Source: Mesostigma viride
Lineage: Eukaryota; Streptophyta; Mesostigmatophyceae; Mesostigmatales; Mesostigmataceae
Direction: 5' to 3'
DNA: 43,057 nt
Assembly (NCBI GenBank): GCA_009746045.1
Contig: RPFO01000757.1
Span: 1-43,057 of the forward strand
This document shows, in pieces, positions 12,101 through 22,725 of the stretch. Positions within the stretch are counted from its first letter, which is position 1. Each line of letters begins with the position of its first letter. Made by a program: the position numbers and the translations under genes. A model generated the notes under the pieces. That model did no database searches. It was not told the origin of the DNA and worked only from the letters and a program-made list of their open reading frames with translations.

Positions 12101-12141
12101 ATGCCAGCCACCCACCACCATCATCCATGCGTGCCAGCCAC
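9129..12141 (+). repeat. 30-bp minisatellite, central block (about 100 units)
   Basis: The same unit continues after the hAT element. Occasional 29-bp units (near 10150 and 12080) shift the frame of the spurious ORFs. The order of variants repeats at a larger scale: a run with two ATCATC units separated by one, then several GCGTG units, recurs near 9750, 10380 and 11100. This suggests amplification of blocks of about 20-24 units. Confidence 0.95.
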
Positions 12142-12179
12142 CACTATACTTTTCGTCCGAGGGTAGTAAAAAGGATCCG

Positions 12180-12465
12180 AGGCGTAAATTACGAGGTGGT
12201 AATTTACGGCACAGACTACTCTTACCGTTTGTATAAGAGTTCGGATCTTTCTCGTAAGCTACGAGTTAGATCCGAGGTAAGATCCGACGTCGTAATTTAC
12301 GAGGTAGTAATTTACGAGGTAGTAATTTACGAGGTAGTAATGTACGAGGTAGTAATGTACGAGGTAGTAATGTACGAGGTAGTAATTTACGAGGTAGTAA
12401 GGTACGAGGTAGTAATTTGCGAGGTAGTAATTTACGAGTTGGTAATTTACGATCCCGGTACTCGG
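12180..12465 (+). repeat. CACTA left subterminal 15-bp repeats
   Basis: About 11 tandem copies of GAGGTAGTAATTTAC lie between roughly 12286 and 12452, with scattered copies before them. Similar GGTAGTAA/GTAATTTAC words occur in inverted orientation at 30300-30660. This is the expected arrangement of transposase-binding subterminal repeats in CACTA elements. Confidence 0.85.
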
Positions 12466-12779
12466 TCCCGTAGGTTACGACGTCGTATGCTTCTCGCGTA
12501 CACTACCGGTACTACAATCATGTCGCTATGTCGTTCTGAATTGCAGTACGCATGTCACTTATCAGAATTTCACTTTGATTTCACTTATCATTTCGGTCAA
12601 CCTAACCCCTAACACCCATTTACCCGGGGGAAAAAAATGAATGGCATTTGCAGCAAGGCTCATGCAAGACGAGTTCCTATTTCATAAAAAATTTCATTAT
12701 TAAATGCAGGATTACATGTCATGCACAAAAATCCAACGCCTTCACAGAAAATAGCATATCAAGTCTTCTGACGACAATA
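12466..12779. other. CACTA interior, nothing recognised
   Basis: Sequence between the subterminal repeats and the possible terminal exon. It contains no ORF of note and no repeat I can identify. Confidence 0.4.
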
Positions 12780-13017
12780 TCAAGTCAATATCAAATTCGT
12801 GGCTTCTCTTCGTGGCTTGAAATACTGTTTCCATGCGGTGCTTAGGACAGCTCCGGGGATGTCGGCACCGCACAGAAGCTCCATCCGGGAGCAAGTGCGC
12901 CGGGGGAAGATGTTGTACATCCAGAGCTCGATATGTGCGGGAAGCCGTCGTGTTGGAAACCGAGGTGTCTGCACATAATTCCGCGCGCAGGCAGCTTGTG
13001 CCTTTACGGGGGAAGAC
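12780..13017 (-). CDS. Possible terminal exon of a CACTA gene
   Basis: A pyrimidine-rich acceptor, TTTTTGTGTCGCAG, precedes 13017. The open frame reads ...RLPAHIELWMYNIF... and stops at 12780. It lies near the left end and is transcribed leftward, like the gene at 28949-30059, so both could belong to one decayed transcript. I do not recognise the sequence. A competing frame over the same DNA makes this weak. Confidence 0.25.
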
Positions 13018-13167
13018 CTGCGACACAAAAACCGTGTCCGGACAATGCAATACGGAGAAATGGCAACGGCAGATGGAGTCGGCTAAGGCCGCTTGTAAGG
13101 AAAGTGATTTTTAATGCACGAATAAATGTATAATGCATGCTACATCGCCATCGCTTGGGCGGTGAAA

Positions 13168-13425
13168 AGACAAGGACCAACCACATGCCCCCACCTACCC
13201 TTCGTGCATCCCGCCCTTGACGAGGCACAACCATGTGCCCCCACCTACCCTTTGTGCGTCCCTCCCTTGACAAGAAACAAGCACGTGCACCTATCTAACC
13301 TTTGTGCATCCCTTCCTTGGCAAGGAACAAGCACACCCACCCACCTACTCCACATGCATCCCTCCCTTGACAAGGAACAAGCACGATCACCCAGCTACCC
13401 ACTAGCACGGCAGCAAGGCAGACCT
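13168..13425 (+). repeat. Tandem repeat of about 54 bp
   Basis: Four to five diverged units contain CCCTTGACAAGGAACAAGCA followed by CC-rich ACCTACCC. Units have drifted at many positions, so the array is old. Confidence 0.6.
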
Positions 13426-13639
13426 TACAATGGCAAGTGATGTTTATCGGTAGAAACTGTTAGACAACTAGCAAACGAGCCAGCCGGTGAAGAGCAAGGC
13501 ACGCATGCAAGGAATTTGTCGTTGCCTATGTCTACGCTTGTGTTTGTCACTGCAGTTGAAATCTGCATTTGCATCAGCAGGCCCGATCGAACCCCATGTC
13601 GCCACCCGCATTTCCACTTATACTTCACGGCCCCTTATT

Positions 13640-14035
13640 CTTCTCTTGTGCCTGCCTTTGCCCTAACTGTTACCCTAGCATCTGCCCTTGCCCCTATCCT
13701 TTGATCCCCAGTGTTTGCCGTTGCCCTCATCCTTTCCCTAGTGCCTGCCCTTGTCTTCATCTTTTCCCTTGTGCCTGCCCTTGCCCTTGTCCGTTCCCTC
13801 GTGCTTGACTTGTCCTAATCTCTTTCCCTTGCGCCTGCCCTTGCCCTTATCCGCTTCCCTTGTGCCTGCCCCTGCCCTTGCCCTTGTCATTTCCCTTGAG
13901 CCTGCCCTTTTGGCAAGCACAAGTGCCTTTGTCCTTTCCTTGGCCTTGTGCTTGCTCTTCCAGTTTCCCTTTCCTTTGCTCGTGCGGTTGCCTTTGCTCT
14001 TACCCGGGTGCTTGCCCTTGCCGTTTGCAAGCTGC
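13640..14035. repeat. Imperfect CCCTTG-rich low-complexity DNA
   Basis: Irregular repeats of TGCCCTTGCCCTTGTC and CCCTTGTGCCTGCC. Open frames on both strands here (Lys/Gly-rich on minus, Leu/Pro-rich on plus) follow from base composition and are not called as genes. Confidence 0.6.
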
Positions 14036-14757
14036 ATTATTGTCTTAGCAAGCTAGCAAGTGCAAACTGGCACTGAGCCAGAAATGCAAGCAAAGCAGCC
14101 AGTGTAAATAAGGATGGACGGGAACAGTAGAAAGCTAGGGGTGGCAACGGTGCTAGAGCTCATGGCAACAAGGTGGTCCCATTCTTGCTGCATTGGGTGC
14201 GTTGCGTGGGTGGGATATTGCGAGAGGGGGACATTCTTGCCTTGGTTGTGTTTTCACATGCACCCGGTGCTTGAATTTATGCGTGCAAGGGTGGCTGGTA
14301 TCCCAACCAACAGCCTAAGAGGAAAAAGAGTGCTTAGAAAGCAAGAATGACTTAATGTTGGTAATAGCAGTGGCGGCGGCAGCAAAAACTGTTGTTATAG
14401 ATGCAAGCTACAACACTGCGGATGGTTTCTCACACTAATGTGGATAATGATAATGCATGCCACTTAACGGGACCATATAAACCACAACAAGAATAAATCG
14501 TGAGAGCAAAAGAAAGGGGAGTACAAAATGGCCGGCTTACCTAGCTACAGCAAAAAAATTACATGAAAAACAAGATAACTCACCTTTGTCGCAGCAGTGA
14601 CCATATCAGACAGCTCACAAAAACTTGTTGATCCTTGAAACTTCCTGCTTGAAGGCAGCCACCAACGGTCTGGAGTTTTCACCCCAGTCCTTCTCAACAG
14701 CCAAGGAAAAGGGAAAGAGAGAGGAGGGGTGCGGGAGGGACAAGAGAGCGGGGGGTG

Positions 14758-14849
<92 letters not shown>

Positions 14850-15840
14850 GAGAAGTGCGGGTGGGGGTGGGAGAGGTGGGATGGAAGATTCACTACGTTA
14901 GCAGGCGACTAAACTGCTACAATGACACAAAACCACGGAGCTAGGCCCTTCACTCCATCAGATCAGAGTGAAAACCCATGTTGAAACTGGGACAAATGCC
15001 ATTAGAATGTTACTATGACCGTGGCTAGTAAACGTGAATTGACACCCAGGTTGTGACTTCAACGATTGGAGGCAACCTTGCCAAGTCTCCCAAATGCAGT
15101 CGGCTAGACAAGCTTCACAAAAAACGCAGCAAACATGTTAACGTTGCTAATATTCCAACGACGCGCATCCGCAGTCCGGCTGCCAATGAAGTCTTCTTGG
15201 TCGCCAGCTGTGCACAGAGGAGTAACCGCTAGAGACGCCAATTTGCGAACAACTCATTACAATTACAAAGCGCAGGAAGCAGATGGCTATGCATCAACAA
15301 TTACTTCCGCTCGCCCTCGTATTTAGCCAGGTCTATCTGCCCAAACTGGGTAAATGTTTTGCGATCGGTGAAATTGGCACTCTAGTGACTTACTTTCCCA
15401 GAAAGTGTCCATTCACACGACAACCGACTCACGCTCACACGTCGTGAGGAGTTGCCGATAGGATAAAGAAGCCGAACGATGAATTGCTGTACATAAATGC
15501 CACGCTAACGGCGTCGTGAACTGACTTCTTGCAATCACGATTAAAGTGCCCGGCCCAACAACAAATTGGCGACACACGACCCCGCAACTGGAAAAGAATT
15601 CTGGCCACATTGATATACATCGGTTTGATAAAGTAAAACCTCGCATTCGGTTCTGGCTAGCCTCAAACGCATGCGCCTTGAAACCTTTATCCTCCTGGCG
15701 GCCACAGTTTCTCGGTTCTCTTGTTCCGTTGGTCGTGCCGCTAGCGTGCCAGCCGCTCCAGTCCCTAAAATTCAAATTCGTGTTGTTCGAGAAAACGTTG
15801 TCGGGTCGGCGACGGCACGATGCCGGGCCGGGCTGCATGG
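14036..15840. other. CACTA interior with (GA)n microsatellite
   Basis: No gene is recognised. A perfect (AG)n run of about 43 units lies at 14759-14846. The rest is unique-looking DNA with short random ORFs. Confidence 0.5.
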
Positions 15841-15849
15841 GCCATGGAG

Positions 15850-16215
15850 GGTGGTGGTACACAAATACCGTACAGGTGGTACACAACTGCAGCCAGGACA
15901 ACAGCCGGGCGCTGCGTACCTGCCGTGGGAAGGAGGGGGGTGGTACACAAATACCGTACAGGTGGTACACAACTGCAGCCAGGACAACAGCGGTCGCTGC
16001 GTACCTGCCGTGGGAAGGAGGGGGTGGTACACAAATACCGTACAGGTGGTACACAACTGCAGCCAGGACAACAGCCGGGCGCTGCGTACCTGCCGTGGGA
16101 AGGAGGGGGGTGGTACACAAATACCGTACAGGTGGTACACAACTGCAGCCAGGACAACAGCCGGGCGCTGCGTACCTGCCGTGGGAAGGAGGGGGGTGGT
16201 ACACAACTACGGTAT
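15850..16215 (+). repeat. 86-bp tandem repeat, four copies
   Basis: Units start at about 15858, 15944, 16028 and 16114, with a partial unit at 16200. Each contains TACACAAATACCGTACAGG, a second GGTGGTACACAACTGCAGCC and a GGGAAGGAGGGG tail. Copies differ by two-base indels, so they are recent. The matching ORFs on both strands are by-products. Confidence 0.9.
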
Positions 16216-16277
16216 ACCGGCCTAGTACAGCCCGATGTAATTCCCGAGGGCCTACATGTAAAGACCGACGGGCATAA

Positions 16278-16922
16278 TCAACGACCTATATTACCAATAG
16301 CCGCCGCATATCAAACAGGTCGTATTCATGACGCCCGTCGAGGGCGATGACGGTGACGCCGTCACCGTCATCGCCCTCGACGGGCCAACATCTAAACTCT
16401 TCTCTTAATCAACAATCTATATTACCAATAGCCGCCGCCTATCCAACAGATCCTATTCATCGCGCGCGTTAAGCCGTTAACGCCCCGTCATCGCCCCGTG
16501 ATCATCGCCATGCCGAGGGCCAACCTCTTAACTCTTTATTGGGAGTAATAGTAAACGACCTATATTACCAATAGCCGCCGCATATAAAAAAGGTCGTATT
16601 CACGACGCCCGTCGAGGGCGATGACGGTGACGGCGTCACCGTCATCGCCCTCGACGGGCCAACATCTAAACTCTTCTCTTAATCAACAAACTCTTCTCTT
16701 AATCAACAAACTATATTACCAATAGCCGCCGCTTATCAAACAGATCCTATTCATCACGCGCGTCAACGCCCCGTCATCGCCCCGTGATCATCGCCATGCC
16801 GAGGGCCAACCTCTTAACTCTTTATTGGGAGTAATAGTAAACGACCTATATTACCAATAGCTGCCGCCTATCAAACAGGTCCTTTCCATCACGCCCGTCG
16901 AGAGCGATGACGGTGACGGCCG
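16278..16922 (+). repeat. 280-bp tandem repeat with long palindromes
   Basis: Three copies start at 16278, 16553 and about 16841 with AACGACCTATATTACCAATA. Copies 1 and 2 each hold a 53-bp palindrome with perfect 25-bp arms and a 3-base centre (16333-16385 and 16607-16659). Each unit also contains a shorter related half (CTATATTACCAATAGCCGCC). The third palindrome is split at its centre by the hAT element at 16923; its right arm continues at 17897. Confidence 0.85.
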
Positions 16923-17896
16923 CAGTGTTTTTTTTAGTGGCGATACACCGCCAAATGTGGCGGTGTGGCACTTTTTTTGGCAAAATGTGGCGGTGCCACC
17001 CACTTGGACAGGGCACCCAAGAAGCCACAATTTGGCCGTGCTGTTCTACTTTGTAGTTTCGTTTCGCCACAGGGTGGCCGTGCCTGAAGTTCACTCTAGT
17101 ACAGGCTACGCCACAATTGGCGGTGTCAGCCGGTCTTCCGGCCGGCGTTCCGCCACAAGCCTCCCTAGTACTAGAACTACTATGAGTATTACTATGACTG
17201 ACTGACTTACTGACTGCATAGTGCATGTACGTAGAGCCCGGCCAAGTGCCAAGTGGCAAGTGGCCCGCTGCCAGAGACCAGAGTGCACTGTGCAGACTGC
17301 AGCTTGTGTGCATTTTCTGGCTTCAGCTGGCTGGCGGCCTGGCGGCTGGCGCCTCAGTTCCAGTCACTCGCCAGCCATACAGTACTGTACTGCATTGCAT
17401 TGACTATGTGTTTCGACTTTCGGCACTTCAGTAATCGTTTTGTTAAGCAGTGGCTGTAGTGGTAATCGTTGTTGTTAATTTACCAAGTACGCCCGGCGCC
17501 GATGCCTGAGACGGAGACGCTCGCCCGCCTTGTGTACAGGCATTCACGCCTTAAGTTGGGTTCGAGGTTTTTGGTCAACCCAACTTCAGGCGTGAACCCA
17601 ACTTAAGGCGTGAATGATTCTAATAAATTCTACTAGTTTGAACTTAAGATAATTAAACATACTGTTCTGAACTACTTTGAACTTGGAATGCCAGTACGGC
17701 GCCGCGCCGCGCTGACCCCGCTGCCGGTAGGGTCATTTGCTGCACCAAAAAGCCAGCCCGCCACACGTGGCCGTGCCAAGCCCAATTTTAATTGGCTTAA
17801 AGCCACACATTGGCCGAGTAAACTGAAGTTTTCATAGTTCGAAACGCCACAAGTGGCCTAGCGCCACTAGTAACGAAAACCTTAAAAAAAACACTG
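16923..17896. mobile_element. Non-autonomous hAT element, 974 bp
   Basis: The termini are CAGTGTTTTTTTTA on the left and TAAAAAAAACACTG on the right, perfectly inverted. They are flanked by an exact 8-bp duplication, GACGGCCG (16915-16922 and 17897-17904). Near both ends are many short hyphenated palindromes of the form GCCAC...GTGGC or GCCAC...TGGCCGTG, likely transposase-binding repeats. No transposase ORF is present. The target is the exact centre of a host palindrome. Confidence 0.88.
17538..17620. repeat. Hairpin inside the hAT element
   Basis: TTCACGCCTTAAGTTGGGTT pairs with AACCCAACTTCAGGCGTGAA (19 of 20) across a 14-base loop. A further copy, CCCAACTTAAGGCGTGAAT, follows directly. 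It may be a small insertion or a foldback piece. Confidence 0.7.
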
Positions 17897-18900
17897 GACG
17901 GCCGTCACCGTCATCGCCCTGCCGGCATTGCCATACAAGAAGAAGCTCTCGATCCCAGGTATAGACTACCTCGGGTATCATCATCGTAATTGCTAGCATC
18001 GAGATCATTCATACCTACCGACGATGGCCAGCTGCAAAAGAAAAATGTCGACCAACAGACAGGACCTATCGCCGGGAACCCTCAAGGCAATAAGGGCGAG
18101 ACAGGCTTTCACCGTTAAGTAAAGTTGTCCACATCGTGCTAAGGAATTTGTGCTAATCTATGAGTACCTATATGGACACTTTGTCGCATTTTTTACATGG
18201 CAAATAAGCGATGTATGTGTCATGTAGGCTGCCATTGGTGCATGCATGCATGGGCCAGCAATGATGGTCAGAGGTACATTGTGCCTATGAGATAACCATC
18301 GATTTGTTGATCAGCAAGTGATTCATTACGTGAGACAACAATATGTTTGGGGGCTAAGCTTCTTACATTCCAAGTCACATGGCCCGCCATAATTGTTTTC
18401 TTATGTGTTTAAGGTTAGGGCTCTGTTCATGACTGAACGTCATGAACGCGCTCTATTCATGACATTGATTAATTGATTTTAATTAGTCTCATGTCCATGT
18501 TGGGGGACCGGGATCTCTGAATTCCCCAAAGAAGATATAGTGGAAGTCACCCCAAGACGTCAATATCCGTCAAGACGTCAATAACAACATGTATGTCCAC
18601 AGCTCAGCTAGTAGTCTATTAAAATATGGGCCTCGAGCTAATCTTGCACGCAAGCAATGCCTATCATCAAGGATTAATTAATGCCTATCAACAAGGAGAC
18701 AATCATGCTTGTTAAATTTCCTAGGACCCACAACTGGGGGGTCGTAGTCTTTGACAATGTCCGCCTGGGCAACGCTACTAATCCTACACATCCGAGGTCC
18801 CATGTCTGAATAAGAGGGGTTGAGCGGATGACGCCAACAGTGTCTGTGCTCTGCATGTCAGCTAAAATCATATCGCGGAGACAAACATATGGCGGTATGA

Positions 18901-18945
18901 ACTGAACGCAAAGGTTTTCACCTTTGCGGAGTGTCTGATCAGAAT
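18901..18945 (+). repeat. Inverted repeat arm A
   Basis: ACTGAACGCAAAGGTTTTCA and the following 20-odd bases match the reverse complement of 20212-20257 with about three differences. Each arm contains its own small hairpin, CGCAAAGG...CCTTTGCG. This could be the ends of a small element, or two inverted copies of one repeat. Confidence 0.6.
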
Positions 18946-18987
18946 ATGGCGGTATGTCCAATGTTGGCCACTGCGTCGCCTAACAGG

Positions 18988-19024
18988 TTCTTACATGGTC
19001 GGCAAGGGCCTGACCATGTAAGAA
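18988..19024. repeat. Perfect 13-bp hairpin
   Basis: TTCTTACATGGTC pairs perfectly with GACCATGTAAGAA around an 11-base loop. No adjoining gene explains it. Confidence 0.6.
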
Positions 19025-19195
19025 GATATCTCCCTGGCTGGCCAGTCCACAAGGAACCAGCACAGACCTCATCTGAATCAACCTGATTAATTAACTAACT
19101 ACTTAATTCATTTATTAAACTCATGCCCCCATTAGGGAGTCAAGGAGCATTAGCTAACCCCGATTAATTAATTAATTAAGGGGAGGGGACATGCC

Positions 19196-20211
19196 TAAAG
19201 GGCACTTTTCTGGAAACCATACCTATGCATGTGCAAAAAATCCAATGATGATTGGGGACCATAAATATGATTAAAAAAAAATTTTCCAGCCACTTGGGGG
19301 GGTACTAGCCCCCACCATACACCGGTAACGCGCTAAAAATAGAAAAAGACGCTATTTTAGTCACATTTTCCCTAGGACAATGGGCAAACATATTGGGACC
19401 AAATCATATATTCCCGCATAGTTCCCCCACTTTTGAGAAATTCTACCTAATTGGGACCAAGAAATAAGAATGTTTACTCACGTTGATGGATTTCCCGCAA
19501 AACAGGTACTTTTTTAATCCAAAAAAAAAAAATCAAATCATAAACACATCATATCGTGCTCCACCATATATTCCCAAATATTACAGGTGGGGGGACATGC
19601 AGCCCCAAATTTTCAGGTCATTCTGACGAGCGCAGCTCTAGTTGATGGGTTTCCTAGGTAGCCACCTGTGACGAAGCTAAGGGAGGTTTCTTAGTGTATC
19701 TTACACCATAAACACCCCTTTATCCATCCAAACCATGCAAAAACTGGCCAAACCACATGCTGCCAACCTCTGCACATACGGTACCTCCTATGTTCAAGGT
19801 TTGACGCCATTCTGACAAGAACTGCCCAAGTTACAACCATTCCAAGACGGCCACCCATGTGGACTCTACAAGGAAATTAGAGTAACCATTCAGCCACACT
19901 AGCACCTCCTTCTTCATCAAGGACATCTGCAAACTGACCAAAGCACACATAATTAACTCTTGCACGCTGACGGCAACGCATGCTCAACGTGGGGGGTCAT
20001 TGTGACAAGAACTACTCAAGTTGATGGGTTTCCTATATGACCACCTGACAAGGCGCTAAGGACCACTCAGTAAGTTAGTAACCCCACAGTGCCACTTCGT
20101 ATGCCATCCAACATGCACCAAAACCATGCTGAGTATGTTTACAATGTACGAAGGGGTGGCCACGCTCCTCATATGTCTTCATCATCCCTCCAGCATGGCC
20201 AGCCTTGTAAA
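19196..20211. other. Non-coding part of the TTAA element
   Basis: Repeated short phrases such as TTGATGGGTTTCCTA and GTCATTCTGACAAGAACT occur in this stretch, suggesting old internal duplication. No ORF is supported. Confidence 0.4.
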
Positions 20212-20257
20212 TATTTGATCAGGCACTCCGCAAAGGTGAAAACCATTTGCGTTCAGT
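20212..20257 (-). repeat. Inverted repeat arm B
   Basis: Reverse complement of the arm at 18901-18945, ending GCGTTCAGT. The pair straddles the left end of the TTAA element, so both cannot be simple nested element boundaries. Confidence 0.6.
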
Positions 20258-20284
20258 ACCGGGCCGCGGAAAACGCGGAAAAAC

Positions 20285-20375
20285 GCGATCTGCAAATGAA
20301 TCCGACCGGAATCGAACTGGGGACCTCTCGCACCAATTTTGCTGACTATAGGACGGACGTCTCCGGTTACCATGG
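20285..20375 (-). other. tRNA-like relic
   Basis: The minus strand carries CAGTTCGATTCCGG, a good Pol III B-box. TCCGTCC upstream can pair with GGTCGGA downstream at 6 of 7 positions, like an acceptor stem. Only about 57 nt lie between these ends and no anticodon arm is present. It may be the head of a tRNA-derived SINE or a decayed tRNA. Confidence 0.3.
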
Positions 20376-20758
20376 CATCGCCAACTTACACCTACAGTCA
20401 TCCGCAAAAGTTCTCCTGTCCGGGGAGTGATGCAAGCCTTTCGGATTTGGTACTAGATAAATCACTCGAGATCTGTGTGTAGGAGTACTACACACGTGTC
20501 TGCACGCGAGACTTGTTCAGTCTCGCACCGTGAGACGGGCTTGTAAATATGTTCATAGCCTTGACGATGGTAGCCCTAATATGCCTAAGCAGCATTTCCT
20601 ATGTTTCTCCTAGGTTAGAGTGTAAGGTTGATGAAAACCAAGCTAATCAACTCAACAACACCTCCTAAACTGTCCTCCCCGGCATGGATGACAAACTGGG
20701 ACTATGGAGGGCAAGGAACCAAGTAGGAACATGGTATATATAGCTTGCATGCAGTCAT

Positions 20759-21729
20759 TCATTGCATGCAGAGCACATTCAGACCTGGCTGGACTGCCTG
20801 GGCCTGGAGGCGCGGGCGGTGGGGTTGGAGATTAGTGTCAAGACTGAGGCGATGGTGATAGGGGCCTCCAGTAAACCACCGCTGCCGCGCCTGCTCGACG
20901 GGACGGAGGTCCCGTTCCGCGACCGCTTCAAGCTGTTGGGGAGCTGGCTTCCTGACACCGACGACGATGTGGACACCCGCATCGCCCTCGCCTGGGCCAA
21001 GCTCCGTTCGCTCACACCTTACTGGCGCTCGAAGGGCCTGGACGGGCACCGCAAACGCATGCTCTTCAAGGTCCTCGTCCTCACGGTGCTCACGTATGGC
21101 GCCGAGGCGTGGACCCTCCCACCCAAACTGGCAGCTCGGCTCGACGGCACAGTTTACAGGATGCTCCGGCAGGTCCTTAACGTAGGTTTTTCCGAGCGTC
21201 CGTCATCAGAGTCTTTGTATCATGGCATGCCTCGTGTTTCGGACGAGATTAGACAGCGTAGAATAGCATTTGTAGGACACCTTGCACGCACCAGCCAGGT
21301 CGACACCACCCTTGGTCTGGCCGGCCCCCAGCGGCTTGGACAGCCAGGGCGGCACATTCTGACCTGGCCTGGCCCCAAGGACATTCCCAAAAGGGTAGGG
21401 AAACCTGTCACCAACTACGTTCAGATGTTGCTGGACGACCTCGTGGTCCCAGCCCAGTTTGAGCACCGCATCCACTCTCTCTCCCGTCTTTGGACTGCCA
21501 TGCAGGACAAGGAGCGGTGGAAGAAGATTGTCAAGGCACACACGCCCGACCCTGTGGGCAAGCCACCTCCCCCCAAGCGGAGGAGGCGTTTTGATGAGTA
21601 GTGCAGTTAGGATTTTCTAGATAGAGTTAGGATAGTTCGATCACGCGGCTTCCTCCACCCCATCCATCATGAAATATGTGCTACATGACCTCCCCACGGA
21701 GGCATGTTATAATTTAATTTAATTTTTTA
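20759..21729 (+). mobile_element. 5'-truncated LINE with target-site duplication
   Basis: The insert lies between two copies of ATGCAGTCAT (20749-20758, 21730-21739). It contains the C-terminal part of a non-LTR reverse-transcriptase ORF, a short 3' UTR and an AATTTAATTT-type tail. A simple A/T-rich repeat tail with a variable-length duplication is what target-primed reverse transcription leaves. Confidence 0.85.
20762..21601 (+). pseudogene. LINE reverse transcriptase C-terminal fragment, 279 aa
   Basis: The uninterrupted frame contains KTEAMVIG, FKLLGSWLPDTDDDVDTRIA and LTVLTYGAEAWTL, then VGKPPPPKRRRRFDE at the stop. The FKLLG-with-acidic segment and the LTYGAEAW motif are typical of the region after the catalytic fingers and palm in non-LTR retrotransposon polymerases. 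The endonuclease and the catalytic part of the RT are missing because of 5' truncation. Its open frame suggests a young insertion. The first Met is simply the first one after the breakpoint. Confidence 0.85.
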
Positions 21730-21739
21730 ATGCAGTCAT

Positions 21740-22410
21740 GCATGTCAACCATGGTTGGCTCAGCACATTGTAGTCTTGTCACATCATCATAACAAAGGAA
21801 AGCTCAAACAACCATTGGTGACAGCTATCTACATGCAGTCACACATATGCAATATCTCCAACATCATCATCACTAAAACACTTCCATCCCTGCACGATAA
21901 AATTCAAAGAAACCATTGGCGGCCCTTCAGCGCATGAGCGCTGTGATGCCGCTGAGAAGAGAGGGTGCGTCACTCTCACACAACAAGAAGCGTCCATACG
22001 CACAACATCCTTGCCGGAACACGTTTTATGAAATGCCTTATACCTTCCCGAAGAGCTATAGGCTGCGACTGAAGCGGCCCTGATCACGACATCAACGAAA
22101 ACAATCTAAAGCTGCCAGGTATTCGACAACACAACGGCAAGCGACGGCGAGATAGCTGGCGGAAACGGCCCAAAAAGAACGCAAAAAACCTCGAACGATG
22201 AGCTCATAGAAGAAAGCACTGATAGCAGATAACATTCGCGACAAACCTGTACCTCGCTCTCGTAAATCCCTCGCCCAGGCGCGCAACAACCGCCGTTCTT
22301 CCATGGACAGGTCAGACACGCACTGCGCAGGTCTGAACAATTACTTACCGATTATGGCCGAAAATCTGGCAAAAAGCACCAGCTCGGTTTAGAATTCGAT
22401 GCAAAGGGTA
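21740..22410. other. TTAA-element interior, weak exon-like stretch
   Basis: On the minus strand a short open stretch (about 22324-22255) reads CVSDLSMEERRLLRAWARDL between a CAG acceptor-like and a GTACAG donor-like site. It may be a relic exon. Nothing else is recognised. Confidence 0.25.
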
Positions 22411-22725
22411 TTAACCCCTAAACCGTCCTCGTGCCGATTTTCGACTGCGAGTTTTTCTCATGCCTCACATTCGGCATGAGTTTGTGCGCCCTGTAGGGAT
22501 TTGGCGGGAGGGTTTTGGCGGGAACCAACTAGACCACCGAAAAGATCTAGATTCACTCTATCCGTAGGACACTTGTCTGACCGTATTTGACCACCGTATC
22601 AGGGTGGAAACCCTGGTCAAAGTCAACAGGGTACCCTGGTGCATGCAGGTTTGGGCGGTAAAAAAAATTGACAAAAACGTACGAAAACGAAGGATGCGAA
22701 AAAAGGGGGGAGCGCGGACGTAGAC

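Larger units (their letters stand above)
17905..19175. other. CACTA interior, no gene seen
   Basis: The right arm of the split palindrome is followed by about 1.2 kb without a convincing ORF. Two structures stand out: an inverted-repeat arm at 18901-18945 (partner at 20212-20257) and a perfect 13-bp hairpin at 18988-19024, listed separately. Confidence 0.45.

Noticed and set aside
7141-12141. Possible CRISPR array
   Set aside because: There are no unique spacers; the units are head-to-tail copies of one sequence, and the DNA is eukaryotic.
9119-12612. Very long open frames on both strands (over 1000 codons) with His/Pro, Thr/Gln or Gly/Trp repeats
   Set aside because: They follow from a stop-free 30-bp unit whose length is a multiple of three; frames switch at 29-bp units and no start context or splice signals support a protein.
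14759-14846. (AG)n run as a regulatory GAGA element
   Set aside because: A perfect dinucleotide run with no adjacent gene is better explained as a microsatellite.
15413-16204. ORFs of 130-263 codons on both strands
   Set aside because: Most of their length is the 86-bp tandem repeat read in several frames.
18674-18961. Minus-strand ORF of 95 codons
   Set aside because: No splice or domain support, and it overlaps an inverted-repeat arm.
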